A stretch of 64,000 bases of DNA from Muraenolepis orangiensis. Taxonomy: Eukaryota > Chordata > Actinopteri > Gadiformes > Muraenolepididae. This document shows positions 23,161 through 48,600 of this stretch, in pieces. The DNA lies in NCBI GenBank assembly GCA_027704905.1, contig CM051001.1, positions 25,923,237-25,987,236 of the forward strand, in the 5' to 3' direction. Numbering within the stretch: position 1 is the stretch's first letter; each line of letters starts with the position of its first letter. Made by a program: the position numbers and the translations under genes. The notes under the pieces are model-generated. The model was not told the origin of the DNA and ran no database searches. It saw only the letters and a list, made by a program, of their open reading frames with translations.

Positions 23161-23404
23161 GGGTGAATGTTCAATTTGTTGATCGTTGTTGGTGACTCCC
23201 GCTGAGCTCCGCTTGTAGTTGGAGAGGACCCTTGCCACATCTGGTGTCAGAGCCCCCGAACGGTAATTCCAGTTTGGAATTTCCTCTTCTCGATGGCTTT
23301 TCACGGTAGAGACTAGCATGTCGTTCCTCTAATGGCCACTAGGTGGTTCACGGTAGGGACTAGCATGTAGTTCCTCTAACGGCCTCTAGGTGGTTCACAG
23401 TAGA

Positions 23405-23780
23405 GACTAGCATGTTGATTTGATTCGCACCTACAGCACCTACAGTACAGCGAAAATAATTGCAAATGTTGCAGTAGAGTGCATGGTAATATACAATGTA
23501 CCTTTGTTAAATAACCTAGAAAAACAGTCTACTAAAAAAATACTACTAAAAACAGGTAAAAATGACATAATAGAGTAGGTATGAGATATGTGCAGAATTA
23601 TAGGTGTATATAGAAAGGTAAAAAAAGTATAAACAGGTAGTGAGCAGGGGTATGCAGTTATATCAACAGTTGAAGATTAATAAACAGTATGTACAGTAAG
23701 TACTGAACAATGTACAGGCTATCATACAGGTATGTAAATAATTAATATGTAAACTATAGGTAGCGGTAAGGAGTTAGTAC
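23405..23780 (-). mobile_element. LINE 3'-end fragment
   Basis: Begins with the tail-type tacagtacagcgaaaataattgc shared with 15720 and (reversed) 9855, then AT-rich sequence with cagtatgtacagtaag motifs. Just left of it, 23280-23410 holds two copies of cggtagggactagcatgt. Confidence 0.5.
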
Positions 23781-23785
23781 ATTAG

Positions 23786-24270
23786 ACATTTAGCAGACGC
23801 TTTTATCCAAAGCGACTTACAGTAGTGTGTTTCAACAAAGGAAGGTAAGAGAACAACTCGTCACCAGAAGTTAAAAGTGCATTTCATTTCTAACAAGTCT
23901 CCAATAACTGAAGCAGTGATCAGGTAAAAATACAATAAGTTCAGGTAAAGTACAGTAAGGTAAAAGTACAATAAGTTGGCAAACAATATAGAACAATATC
24001 TAGAACAATATCTACCTAACAATCGACTTAGATAATCGACTTAGCGCTACGAGGAAGGATCCGGGTAGTGGGTCCTGAAGAGATGGGTTTTCAGCCTGCG
24101 GCGGAAGATCTGCAATGACTCTGCAGTCCTGACATCCGTGGGAAGTCGTTCCCACATGGGGCCAGGACAGAGAAGCGCCGTGACCACATAGATCGACCAC
24201 AAGGGCCCCTAAGCGAGGGGGCGAGCAGACGGCCCGAAGAAGCAGAGCGAAGTGGACGGGCGGGGATGTG
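23786..24270 (-). mobile_element. L2-type LINE 3' end
   Basis: Starts with catttagcagacgcttttat, the reverse complement of the family tail, and continues with the same body as 29215-29790. The - strand encodes a degenerate L2-type C-terminus (TAES, then RRLKTHLF). Confidence 0.7.
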
Positions 24271-25470
24271 TGATCTTCATGTAACTTTATTTTACTTTAT
24301 TTATCTTAATGTATCTTCATTTATCTTATGGTTTCTTTATTTCACTTAATTTATCTTTATTTCCCTTCATTTATCTTTATTTATATTTATGTATTTTTAT
24401 TTATCTTAATGTATGTTACAACCCGCACCGTGTCATGGGGTTACATGAACCGGTAAAGTGGGAGCTTGTGTGCGCCGGAACAAGAACAGAATCAACACCG
24501 GGGCCAAGGTGCAATCAAGTGTATTTGTGGGAAAATAAAAAGGGGTAACAGACACAAAGAACAAACTCAAATACAAAATACCTCAGGCCCCCGGCCTAGG
24601 GACCTGGTGGAAGTATGCCAAATCAAAAGAACTTAACAGCTAGGCAAAAAGGGAAAAAAAAAATCAAGCAAAATTCCCCCCCAAACCCGAGTAGCAGCCG
24701 TCCCTGACCAACTAAACGACTCTAGCCAAAAGTACATGGGTGGCATACCCCCTCTAACCTCGGCTATTTAACAAAGAGTTACCTACGTGGTGTAAAGAGG
24801 GCACTGTCCCCCAGACCTGGACCTTAAACACGCAGACCAACATAGGGACGTGCATGTCATGAGGGTGTCAAACAAAAGAGAGTGAGCTGGAACAAACAGG
24901 GCGCCTTTATACAAAATAAATAGCAGGTGGTGATGATTGGTGGGGCGGAGCCCGGATCCTGGTGCTGGAGCAGGGCGGGGCTCTGACCTGAAAACAGAGA
25001 GGTATACAAGGCCCACAGCGCCACCCAGAGGCACCACATGCCATAACATGTATCTTTATTTATCTTAATGTTTATTTATTTCACTTAATCTATCTTTATT
25101 TATCTTAATGTATTTTGAATTATCTTTAACTTTATTTATCTTAATGTATCTTTATTATCTTTAACTTTATTTATCTTAATGTATCTCTATTTAACCTTGT
25201 TTATCATAATGTATCTTTATGTAACTTTATTTATCTTAATGTTTCTTGATTTAATTGTATCTTTATTTACTTTATTTATCTTAATGTATCTTTATTTTTC
25301 AGTAACTTTATTTATCAATAACTGTATTTATCTTAATGTTTCTTTATTTAACATAATTGACCTTAATGTATATTTATCTTAATGTATCTTTCTTTTTTCT
25401 TTTTTTAATTGATCTTTATGTATCTTTGTTTATATTATCGTATCTTTATTTAACTTTATCTTTTGTTTTC
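24270..25470. repeat. CTTAATGTATCTTTATTTAT minisatellite
   Basis: Degenerate AT-rich units of cttaatgtatctttatttat on both sides of the inserted solo LTR (24414-25048). Confidence 0.85.
24414..25048 (-). mobile_element. Solo LTR
   Basis: 635-bp element with ends TGTTA...TAACA, flanked by 4-bp direct repeats tgta (24410-24413 and 25049-25052), sitting inside a minisatellite. On the - strand it has a TATA-like tttgtataaagg and downstream a T-rich stretch, as in a Gypsy-type LTR. There is no internal gag-pol. Confidence 0.75.
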
Positions 25471-25765
25471 TCTATTTAATGACATCTCCTTCAAGGGAAG
25501 TGGCGACATTGTTGTAGTTTATTGTATTGCAGTTTATTTTACAATAGTGTTGCAACTTGGCGACTTTCTGGCTAGATTGATCAACTTGCAAGAGCCTTTA
25601 TTTATACCATATGATTATTTATGAATATAGTAATTAGTATTAGTATTGATTAATTACTATTAGTATTGACTCATTCAAATTTGTAATGAGTAGAAGAAGA
25701 ACTGTTCCATTCAAGGACACGTATTGTCTGTATTTATGTTAACATTACTTTAGTAGAATACTACA

Positions 25766-25910
<145 letters not shown>

Positions 25911-26020
25911 GACCTCGAGTCATCACCATTGCTATAGTGTTATTTTATATTAATTAAAAACTTTATTAAACTTGATCTTTATGGACCTTTATGGATCTTT
26001 ACTTTATTAAACAACCCACT

Positions 26021-26036
26021 GTCGCCACCTGCTGGC
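26021..26036 (-). promoter_or_regulatory. Candidate CTCF site
   Basis: gtcgccacctgctggc, reverse complement gccagcaggtggcgac, fits CCANNAGRKGGC. Its orientation is opposite to the candidate at 13012. Motif match only. Confidence 0.35.
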
Positions 26037-26384
26037 CCAGAGACACATGACCTCGTTGGACAATAAATACATGTTTGTCCTTCTCTGAGATAGACACGAG
26101 ATAAAAGCGTATTTCAATACAATATCATGTTCGATTTGACCTACTTGTTCTTACTCATCTATAATACATTCATATACTGCACTATAATACAGTGTTTCAT
26201 CTATCGTTTAAATGTAAATCATATTACTCCAGACCGCGATCATTATGGTAGAAGCTTCTCGTAGCGATCCGTCAGACTTGAACCAAAGCCGGCGAATTCT
26301 ACCAAATACTCTGAGGCTTAAGACAACGAAGACAGCCATGACCAGAAGCTCAACAGATGACAGCAGCCCCCCAGTCCAGAGCAG

Positions 26385-27126
26385 GTAGAGACCCTCTTAA
26401 TGGTGAAGGACTGTAGCCCCCCAAGTCTAGAGCAGGTAGAGACCCTCTTAATGGTGAAGGACTGTAGCCCCCCAAGTCTAGAGCAGGTAGAGACCCTCTT
26501 AATGGTGAAGGACTGTAGCCCCCCCCCCCAGTCCAGAGGAGGTAGAGACCCTCTTAATTGTGAAGGACTGTAGTCCCCCCCAGTCCAGAGGAGGTAGAGA
26601 CCCTCTTAATGGTGAAGGACTGTAGCCCCCCCCAGTCCAGAGGAGGTAGAGACCCTCTTAATGGTGAAGGACTGTAGCCCCCCCCCCCAGTCCAGAGGAG
26701 GTAGAGACCCTCTTAATGGTGAAGGACTGTAGCCCCCCCCCCAGTCTAGAGCAGGTAGAGACCCACTTAATGGTGAAGGACTGTAGCCCCCCAAGTCTAG
26801 AGCAGGTAGAGACCCTCTTAATGGTGAAGGACTGTAGCCCCTCCAGTCTGAAGAGAGACCCACTTAATGGTGAAGGACTGTAGCCCCCCCCCCCAGTCTA
26901 GAGCAGGTGGAGACCCACTTAATGGTGAAGGACTGTAGCCCCCCCCCCCAGTCTAGAGCAGGTAGAGACCCACTTAATGGTGAAGGACTGTAGCCCCCCC
27001 CAGTCTAGAGCAGGTAGAGACCCACTTAATGGTGAAGGACTGTAGCCCCCCAGTCTGAAGAGAGACCCTCTTAATGGTGAAGGACTGTAGCCCCCCAAGT
27101 CTAGAGCCGGTAGAGACCCTCTTAAT
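26385..27126. repeat. ~52-bp minisatellite, ~14 copies
   Basis: Units of ggtagagaccctcttaatgg, tgaaggactgtag, a C-run of 6-11 and cagtctagagca. The C-run length varies between copies. Confidence 0.95.
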
Positions 27127-27439
27127 CCAGTCAAATGCTAAAGCTAATTTTAAACGCCGATTCAATAAAAATGGGTTTAATAAAGACACCAACTGGACAT
27201 TCTCAATCATTTAATTCATTGGCTCGAACACATCTTCAAGAATTTAAATTGTATTGTATGTATCAAATGAACATTTACAAATATCTAAATAAGGACTTAT
27301 GATGTGTTAAACTAATTGTATATCAGCTTATGATATAACATCAGTTATGATACATCAGTTTAGAATAGTATCAGCCTTAGTGGCTAAGACTAGTATCAAA
27401 ATCAATAGAACCCACAAATATAACCCTAACCCTAGCTCA

Positions 27440-27740
27440 AAATATACAGTATACTATACAATATACTATATATATACATAATGCAGTACTATATCTATAT
27501 ATACATATATATATATATACACTTTATAGCATATGTATACTGTATAATAGTATATATATATATAGTATATATGTACTATATAGTAGTATATATATATACA
27601 CTATATAGTAGTATACTGTAGTATATACAGCAGTATACTGTATATATATAGTATAGTATAAAGTATATATATGTATATATATATAGTATATAAAGAGTTA
27701 GGGTTATGTTTATATATATAACCCTAACCCTGACTCTATA

Positions 27741-27776
<36 letters not shown>

Positions 27777-27840
27777 TGTGAATATAGAGTAAAGGTTAGG
27801 GTTTTATATATATCTATATATATATAGATATATATTTATG
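27440..27840. repeat. AT microsatellites with interspersed CCCTAACCCT
   Basis: Long atatat tracts with short blocks of ccctaaccct on both strands. Not a telomere: the blocks are one or two units long. Confidence 0.85.
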
Positions 27841-28215
27841 TCCACCACATTACAGCCTACAGGTGAGTAAAACAAATCAAGTTTTGTTTTCCATAGCTCA
27901 GTGAAGGAACTTCTTCTTATATATGTTATTAATCCTCAAAGGTTTCAGTTCATGTTTTAATATCCACTGGATATTCAACACATTTCTTTACCGCAGTATT
28001 AAACAATTCAATAGCATAACTTTACCACAAAGAAGAGGAAATCAACTAAACTAAACTCCCAATAAGGACATAAACAGAAGGCAGTTCTGTTTCCAGTTCA
28101 GGAAGGTGTGTTAGTGTATTAATATCTGCTACAGCAGTCTGTTTATACCCAACACGTGGCCTCAGGTCTGGAGGTCAGAGGTCAGGGGTCGCTTTTCCAG
28201 GGTCAGCCGGGAGGT

Positions 28216-40764
<12,549 letters not shown>

Positions 40765-40799
40765 AATCCTGAAGAGGGTTCCCTCACAGGCATTCCCCG

Positions 40800-40985
40800 G
40801 AATAGAACTCCTTATCGCCGTAGAAACTTTAAAGGGTCGTCAGTTCGATCCCTGACGCCTCCGGGTCTGGAGGGGTCCTAGAGCCTTTGAGCAAGGTCCT
40901 AGCTTCCCCTGAGGAGAGCCAGGGCTGGCACGATGCCCAGGGGAGAAGGTGAGGTCTTCATAGTCTCTCTACGCCACCACCAGAC
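40800..40985 (+). mobile_element. tRNA-SINE-like fragment
   Basis: gtcagttcgatccctgacgc resembles a Pol III B box, followed by cctttgagcaaggtcctagc, a motif common in fish tRNA-derived SINEs. It lies just upstream of egf exon 1, in opposite sense. Confidence 0.5.
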
Positions 40986-40989
40986 CCAG

Positions 40990-41255
40990 ACTTACCTGCT
41001 TAACCCCCCTGGATCACCCTGGTCCCAGTCTGGTTCACCCTGGTCCTAGTCTGGTTCACCCTGGTCCCAGCCTGGTTCACCCTGGTCCTAGTCTGGTTCA
41101 CCCTGGTCCCAGTCTGGTTCACCCTGGTCCCAGTCTGGATCACCCTGGTCCCAGTCTGGTTCACCCCGGTCCCAGTCTGATTAACCCTGGTCCCAGTCTG
41201 CTTCACCGTGGTCCCAGTCTGGATCACCCTGGTCCCAGTCTGGTCTCTCAGCCCA
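40990..41255. repeat. 21-bp minisatellite upstream of egf
   Basis: About 12 copies of tggtcccagtctggttcaccc. Confidence 0.95.
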
Positions 41256-41417
41256 TTGGTTTTAGAAGCAAAGTATGAAATTCCTGACACTTCTGTGGTG
41301 AATGTGACACCTCCGAGAGGAGAGGAGCAGAGGTTATCTCCAAGAGAGCGAGAGGAGACTGAAGCAAGACCTGCAAGGATCAACTATATGGAGGGAGGAG
41401 ACACTTACACACACCCC

Positions 41418-41615
<198 letters not shown>

Positions 41616-41654
41616 CAGAAGATTGCCTAGTTCCCACCACACACTGTAAGCATA

Positions 41655-41691
<37 letters not shown>

Positions 41692-41824
41692 GCACTTTAT
41701 AGACACCTGTTCTAGTGATTGAGTTCAGGTGTTTGTCATCCAGACCTTACAGGTGCGTTAAGTCCAACCCATTCACATGAAGTCTCCAGACCAACCTTTA
41801 GGATTCAGAATGGGTCTTAAAACA

Positions 41825-42290
41825 AGGTCCTGTCATAGGAGGACGCCTTAGAAACAAGTCAGAGAAATGTCCGTCCTACTAGATCTTCCTGGTCAACTGT
41901 AAGTGATATCACTAGGAGCACCAACAGCTGGCGGTCGACCAAACTCACAGATCTACGAGTGCTGAAGTCTATCATCTGTTCATGGGCAGAGCACCAGTAG
42001 ACTAGAAGATGTACAGGAGCTGGACTGGTGTAAAGACGCCAGGAGAACCTTCCAGAATGCATAGTAACTACTGTAAAGTTTGGTGGAGGATGGATAATGG
42101 TCCGGGCTGTTTCTCAGGGTTTGGGCCCCTTAGATCCAGTGAAGGGTTCTCTTAATGCTAAATATATCAATAGTTTGGGGATCCCTTAACTTAACCAGAA
42201 CCCTTTGTTGATGTTGCTGTTGCAGCATGACAGAGGTATCAGAAGACTGAGCCTTCTAGTCAACACCAGTGCCTGACTAAATGCTGGACG
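41825..42290 (+). mobile_element. Possible Tc1/mariner-type remnant
   Basis: The stretch gtaaagtttggtggaggatgg + ataatggtccgggctgtttc and later gtcaacaccagtgcctgac resemble Tc1-type transposase regions (VKFGGG, then a V-W-G-C-like motif; the usual TPVPD-coding end). Stops and shifts abound. Confidence 0.4.
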
Positions 42291-42299
42291 GCCACCAAT

Positions 42300-43395
42300 T
42301 CTATAAGTGTGTATATAGTGTTGTGTACTAGTTGTATTAGTGTCTATATAGTATTATGTACATAGTATACAGTATTGTGTACTAGTTGTATTAGTGTCTA
42401 TATAGTATTACGTACATAGTATACAGTATTGTGTACTAGTTGTATTAGTGTCTATATAGTATTGTGTACATAGTATACAGTATTGTGTACTAGTTGTATT
42501 AGTGTCTATACAGTATTGTGTACTAGTTGTATAAGTGGGTATATAGTATTATGTACTGGTTGTATTAGTGTGTATATAGGATTGTGTAATGGTTGTATTA
42601 GTTTGTATATAGTATTGTGTACTCTTATTAGTGTGTATACAGTATTGTGTACTGGTTGTATAAGTGTGTATATAGGGTTGTGTACTCTTATTAGTGTGTA
42701 TACAGTGTTGTGTACTTGTTGTATTAGTGTGTATATAGTGTCGTGTACTGGTTGTATTAGTGAGTATATAGTATTGTATACCGGTTGTTTTAGTGTGTAT
42801 ATAGTATTGTGTAATAATTGTATTAGTACGGTATGTATATAGTGTTGTGTACTGGTATTAGTGTGTATATAGTATTGTGTACTAGTTGTATTAGTGTATA
42901 TAGTGTTGTGTACTCGTATTAGTGTGTATATAGTATTGTGTACTTGTTGTATTAGTGTGTATATAGTATTGTGTACTAGTTGTATTAGTGTGTACATAGT
43001 ATTGTGTACTGGTTGTATTAGTGTATATACAGTATTGTGTAATGGTTATATTAGTGTGTATACAGTATTGTGTACTGGTTGTATTAGTGAGCATATAGTA
43101 TTGTATACTGGTTGTATTAATGAGTATATAGTATTGTATACTGGTTGCATTAGTGAGAATATAGTATTGTATACTGGTTGTATTGGTGTGTATATAGTAT
43201 GGTGTACTGGTTGCATTAGTGAGAATATAGTATTGTATACTGGTTGTATTGGTGTGTATATAGTATGGTGTACTGGTTGTATTGGTGTGTATATAGTATG
43301 GTGTACTGGTTGTATTGGTGTGTATATAGTATGGTGTACTGGTTGTATTGGTGTGTATATAGTATTGTATACTGGTCGTATTGGTGTGGAAGTAG
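42300..43395. repeat. 33-bp minisatellite, ~33 copies
   Basis: Units of ttgtattagtgtgtatatag + tattgtgtactgg. The 33-bp period keeps frames open on both strands, which is the source of several long spurious reading frames. Confidence 0.97.
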
Positions 43396-43679
43396 CAGCA
43401 GTCCTCTGACTAATAGAATGTCTCCTTTGTTTCCCAGGAAACAGACGGCATGCCAACAGCCTGATGAGCAGACAGTCTGAGGCGCCGGAACACCCGCATA
43501 TTGTTAGGAGCCACGTCAGACTCTAATGGGATATCTGTTGTGGAGCTCAGCGCTGACCTCTTGAACTCCGCTAAACAAACCGCCTCACTGAGCCTTGGTG
43601 TCGCCATGACAACAAGAGGACAGGGGGGGGAGGTGTCCATGGTTAAGGTGTGTGATGGCCGTGATCAGTCACAATGTAC

Positions 43680-43985
43680 TGAAAGTACAATATACAGTAT
43701 AAAGTTAGCTTAAAGTTAATTTAGTATAAAGTAAGTTTAGTATGAAGTTAGTTTAAAGTTAATTTAAAGTTAGTTTAGTAGAAAGTGACTTAAGTATAAA
43801 GTTAGTTTAGTCAAAAGTAAGTTTAGTATGAAGTGAGTTTGGTATAACGTTGTTTGGTATAAAGTTACTTTAGTATAAAGTTGGTATAAAGTTAGTTTAG
43901 TGTAAAGTTGGGACACAGTAAGTGTAGTATAAAGTTGGTATAAAGTAAGTGTAGTATAAAGTTAGTCTGGTAGAAAGTTGAGACA
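43680..43985. repeat. GTATAAAGTTAGTTTA repeat
   Basis: Degenerate units of agtataaagttagtttag. 43395-43680 and 43985-44550 show no gene; the latter is probably lrit3 3' UTR. Confidence 0.85.
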
Positions 43986-44552
43986 GAGAAAGTTAGTGGC
44001 ATTGGATTCAACCAGTAGATGACCAAGTTTGATTTAAAGTTGGACTGCATTGTGTAATTGCAGGACAGCAATTTATAAAATGTAAGAAATACATTTATTA
44101 AAAAGAGTGGTTCAGGTGTTGAATACATATACTGGATTGACACTTTACATATAAAACACACCTTTTCAATATTCTATGCGGTACATTGACAGACATCAAT
44201 TCTTTTAGGATAAGGCATCAATTTATCTCAACAGTAGGTTGATGAAAAAAAAGGAACAAATATTATAAACATAACTTAATGTTATAAACATGGGTCTCAA
44301 ATTTAAGGCTCAAAATGTAGAAATATATGCATTGTCAGGTCAGTGCATTGTCTAATATAAAAATGTGTGTTGGCATGATAATTGCTTTTTATGAAATATA
44401 ATCAACAACAAACCGTGTAAGATGGACGTGTGCATGGTTGGAAAATCATGAATATTTACGATAAAAAAAATTCAGATTGAGATTCAACAGTTGAACGGCT
44501 GTGTGAATGGTGTCACACAGGTGGTGTCCACAGGGTCAAGGTCATGAAAGAG

Positions 44553-45631
44553 TCAACAGAGATACTCTGAGGTGTCACTCTTGTAGGTCACCTGAGAGTC
44601 AAAGCTGGACTGGGAGCACAGCAGCAGTCTCTCCGAGTCCCTGGTCTGTCTCCGGGGCCAGAGCCGGTCGGGTTCGAAGGCCGGGGACCTCTGCTTCACA
44701 GAGACAGTCTCGAACTTGACGTAGCTCTCCTTGTCTAGCCGCTCCTCCTCCGGCAGGCCTCCGGAAGAGGAGCGGCTGCAGTACAATGCCAGAATCTTGT
44801 AGAGCAGCAGAGCGATAAGAGGCAACGCCAGCACGCACGCTACCCAGCTAGCGAGCAGCAGGACGGAGTAACCTCCGGCCTCGCCTCCGCCCACGCTGTC
44901 CAGGGTGTAGAAGTCCACGCAGGGGTCTTTCTCCGAGGACGTGTCCCTCGCTACCAGACACACGGAGTAACGCATGCCAGGGGACAGCCGCTCCAGGAGC
45001 AACTTCCCACTGCCCGCTGTGGTCTCCTGCGTCCGCTTGGCCTGGTCACGGTCTCCTCCATACGGGGAGCAGACCGCCGTCAGGGAGGAGTCCCGGGACA
45101 CGCCCTCGGCCGTCCAGAGCAACACGGCGCTGTCGGGCCCCTCCTCTACCACCCGGAGCCCCCCGAGACCCCCGAGGGCCCGCGAGATGTCAGTCTTCCC
45201 GCCGGTCGCGTCCGCCGCCAGTTTCCTGTTGTCGCCACCTGGCCGGACCCGGGACGGCCTCGTGGTGGACTTCCTCTCGGTGAGGGGGAAGGGCGGAGTG
45301 CTCGGCCGGGGGGAGTCGGTGGGGGGAGATGAGGAGCTGGGCAGAGGGGTAGTGGTGGTGGTGGTGGTGGTGGTGGAGGAGGTGGTGGTGGAGGTGGTGG
45401 ATGGGACGGCAGTGCTGATGGGTGGGGTGATGGTGGTTTCCGGGACACCACTGGTCTTGACAGGCAGCAGGGTGGTGAGGTCGTCGCCTCCCGTCACCGA
45501 CACAGAGACTAAGGCCCGGGCGGAGCCGGCCGGGTTCCTGGCGCTGCAGCTGTAGGTCCCCGCGTCTCCGCTCAGGACCCCCACCAGGCTCAGGACGGAC
45601 CAGCGGACCCCTTCGGATGGGGACTCCTGGA
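44553..45631 (-). CDS. lrit3: lrit3 exon 4 (Ig end, stalk, FN3, TM, tail)
   Basis: Acceptor TTCCAG|TCCAGG, reading VQESPSEGVRWSVLSLVGVL (as in human VQESPEEGVRWS), then the rest to TGA at 44553. The Thr stalk is coded by a (GGT)n-like tract at 45348-45378. Confidence 0.96.
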
Positions 45632-48600
45632 CTGGAACAGACAGAACAGTGTACTAGTTACGATAAGACGAGTTGTCCCAAGGCTGATTGGTGTACTGCT
45701 GCTGGACCTGCAGCAGTCGACATGGTGAACCACCAGATCCTTCTCTCCACCCTGGAGGGAATGGGTGTCTCGGGCTCTACTCTCTCATTGTTTGTATCCT
45801 ACCAGGTGGCACTGAGAAGGTCTGTGACAGAACCATGCATACTGACTACTGGGGTTCCACAAGGATCGGTCCTGGGACCTCTTCCCTTCTCCCTCTACAC
45901 AACATATCTTGGATTGGTTATCCACTTCCATGACTTCTCTGCTATGCCGACGACACACAACTGATATTGTAGTTTCCCCCCCTCTGACACACAAGTGCCT
46001 TGCAGACGTCTAGGAGTGGATGACGATGCACTATCTAAAGCTCCACCTGGACAAGACTGAGCTGGTGTTCTTCCAGGGAAACGGCTGTCCACACAGAGAC
46101 CTGCCACCATTTGTGATGCTGTTGTGACAAAACATTGCATCGCATTCCTCCTTTACAACATCAGTAGGAGTCGGCCCATCGTGGACTTCAGGAGCCATCG
46201 GGGCACCCACTCCACCATCAGCCTGGACGGGACACCGGTGGAAGTAGTCAGCTGCTTCTGTTTCCTTGGGCTGCAGATTTACGATGACCTGGCGTGGACC
46301 CGCAACACGGAGGTCATGCTGAAGAAGGCACACCAGCGCCTCTATGCCCTGCGGTGCCTCAGGTAAAGCGGAATAGGCCAGAGGTGGCTAGTGAACTTCT
46401 ACCGTGGCACCGTAGAGAGCGTCCTGTTGAGTGGCATCACTGTTTGGTACAACAACAGGACAAGACAGTCCTATTACACTTACATACTTTGATGGACTTT
46501 CAGTTACTGCACTGTACTCGTGATGCTTCTGCACTACTGGCACTTGCTTTTAAAGATTTTTGTAAAAAAGATTTGATGATATGTACATTCAATGTACATA
46601 TCATTTAACAGTCACTTTTGCTGCTATTTTTTTGTTTATTTTTATTGTATATATTATTTTTATGGTATTGTTTTGTAGATGTATACTGCGGGAGGGAATG
46701 GGGAGTAAGCATTCCAATGTACTTGTTACAAATAAAAATATCTTGTATCCTTCCTCACTGAAAATGTGCTCATCTAGGCTCTTGTCACCGCCCGTTGAGA
46801 CTACTGCATCTGCCTCCTTGCTGGTGCCCTCGCGTCTGCCATCAGACCCATTGAGCTTGTTCAGAAAGCTGCAGCTTGTCTGGTGTTCAACCGACCGACC
46901 GACGTTCTCCCACACATCCATCCTTCTCCGCCCAAGTTCTCCCACACATGCACCCTTCTCCATTAGCTACAGTGGCTCCCTGGAGCTGCTCAATCCAGTT
47001 CAAGGTCACAGCTGTTCTCTGCCTAACTATGATGGAATGAACTTCCCATCTTCCGCTGCAGGCCAAAAACCCTTCAGGAAGTACAACATTGATCCTGTTG
47101 AATGACCCAACTGTCACTTTGAACAAAAGCATCTGCTAAATTACTAATGTTGTGTTCTAGTTAGGAGCTAGAGGAGGGGAGGCTCAGAAGTGTACTAGCT
47201 AGTGTTAACTGACCTGTGTTGTTGGCAGGGGAGCCGTCAGACCTAGTCCAGACCAGCGAGGGTGTGGGGTAAGACTTGGTCCAGACCAGCGAGGGCGTGG
47301 GGAGGCCAGTAGCATCGCAACGTATCAGAAGGTTGCTACCCAGTGGGGAGGTGATCTTGGTGGCCGAGGTCATTACCGAGGGTTTAACACAGCGGTCCGG
47401 CTCGGCCCGCTGGAACAGAACGCCCGCCAGGTTCTGAGGTCCGGCGCACGACACAAACGGGTCCATCAGAACCACTGGGGCATCGACCATCTTGGATAGC
47501 TCCAGGACTTTGGATATACGACAGTCACAGATCCAGGGGTTGTCCTGCAGGCCTGAGGTAAGTAAAGGTAGTACTAGTTAGGACCAGGAGACACATGGCA
47601 GTACTAGTTTGGACCAGGAGACACATGGTAGTGCTACTTAGGACCAGGAGACACATGGTAGTGCTAGTAAGGACCAGGAGACACATGGTAGTGCTAGTTA
47701 GGACCAGGAGACACATGGTAGTGCTAGTAAGGACCAGGAGACACATGGTAGGACTAGTAAGGACCAGGAGACACATGGTAGTGCTAGTTAGGACCAGGAA
47801 ATATGGTAGCGCTAGTAAGGACCAGGATACACATGGTAGAACTAGTAAGGACCAGGAGACACATGTTAGAACTAGTAAGGACCAGGAGACATATGGTAGT
47901 GCTAGTAAGGACCAGGAGACACATGGTAGGACTAGTAAGGACCAGGAGACACATGGTAGTGCTAGTAAGGACCAGGAGACACATGGTAGGACTAGTAAGG
48001 ACCAGGAGACATAGTAGTGCTAGTAAGGACCAGGAGACACATGGTAGTGCTAGTAAGGACCAGGATACACATGGTAGTGCTAGTAAGGACCAGGATACCC
48101 ATGGTAGTGCTAGTAAGGACCAGGATACACATGGTAGTGCTAGTAAGGACCAGGAGACACATGGTAGGACTAGTAAGGACCAGGAGACACATGGCAGGAC
48201 TAGTAAGGACCAGGAGACACATGGGACTAGTAAGGACCAGGAGACACATGGGACTAGTAAGGACCAGGAGACACATGGTAGTACTAGAGGAGACTAGTAA
48301 GGAGAGGAGTACATCATAACTTTAATCACAGTCACTGGATTAACCTCAACTGACCTCCACCTAAATATGTGCTTCCTGACCTCCACCATAATACTTCTGG
48401 ATCAGAACCAACTGTTGACCAGCAGCTCATTTAGATGAATCAATATTCATATGCTGCTTTGCATCGATTGTTGGTTGGATGTGGGGGTGGGTGGGGGGGC
48501 AGGACATGAGGGGCACACACACACACACACAAACTGCCGGACCAGAGCGGCCGGTGAGTCCTGGTTTTAACAGGAGCGTGTAAGGGAGGACCATCCTCCC

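Noticed and set aside
27440..27840. Promoter TATA cluster
   Set aside because: AT microsatellite; no gene start nearby in the right orientation.
42483..43409. Cys-rich and Thr/His-rich frames on both strands
   Set aside because: 33-bp array with a multiple-of-three period. Not a secreted Cys-rich protein.
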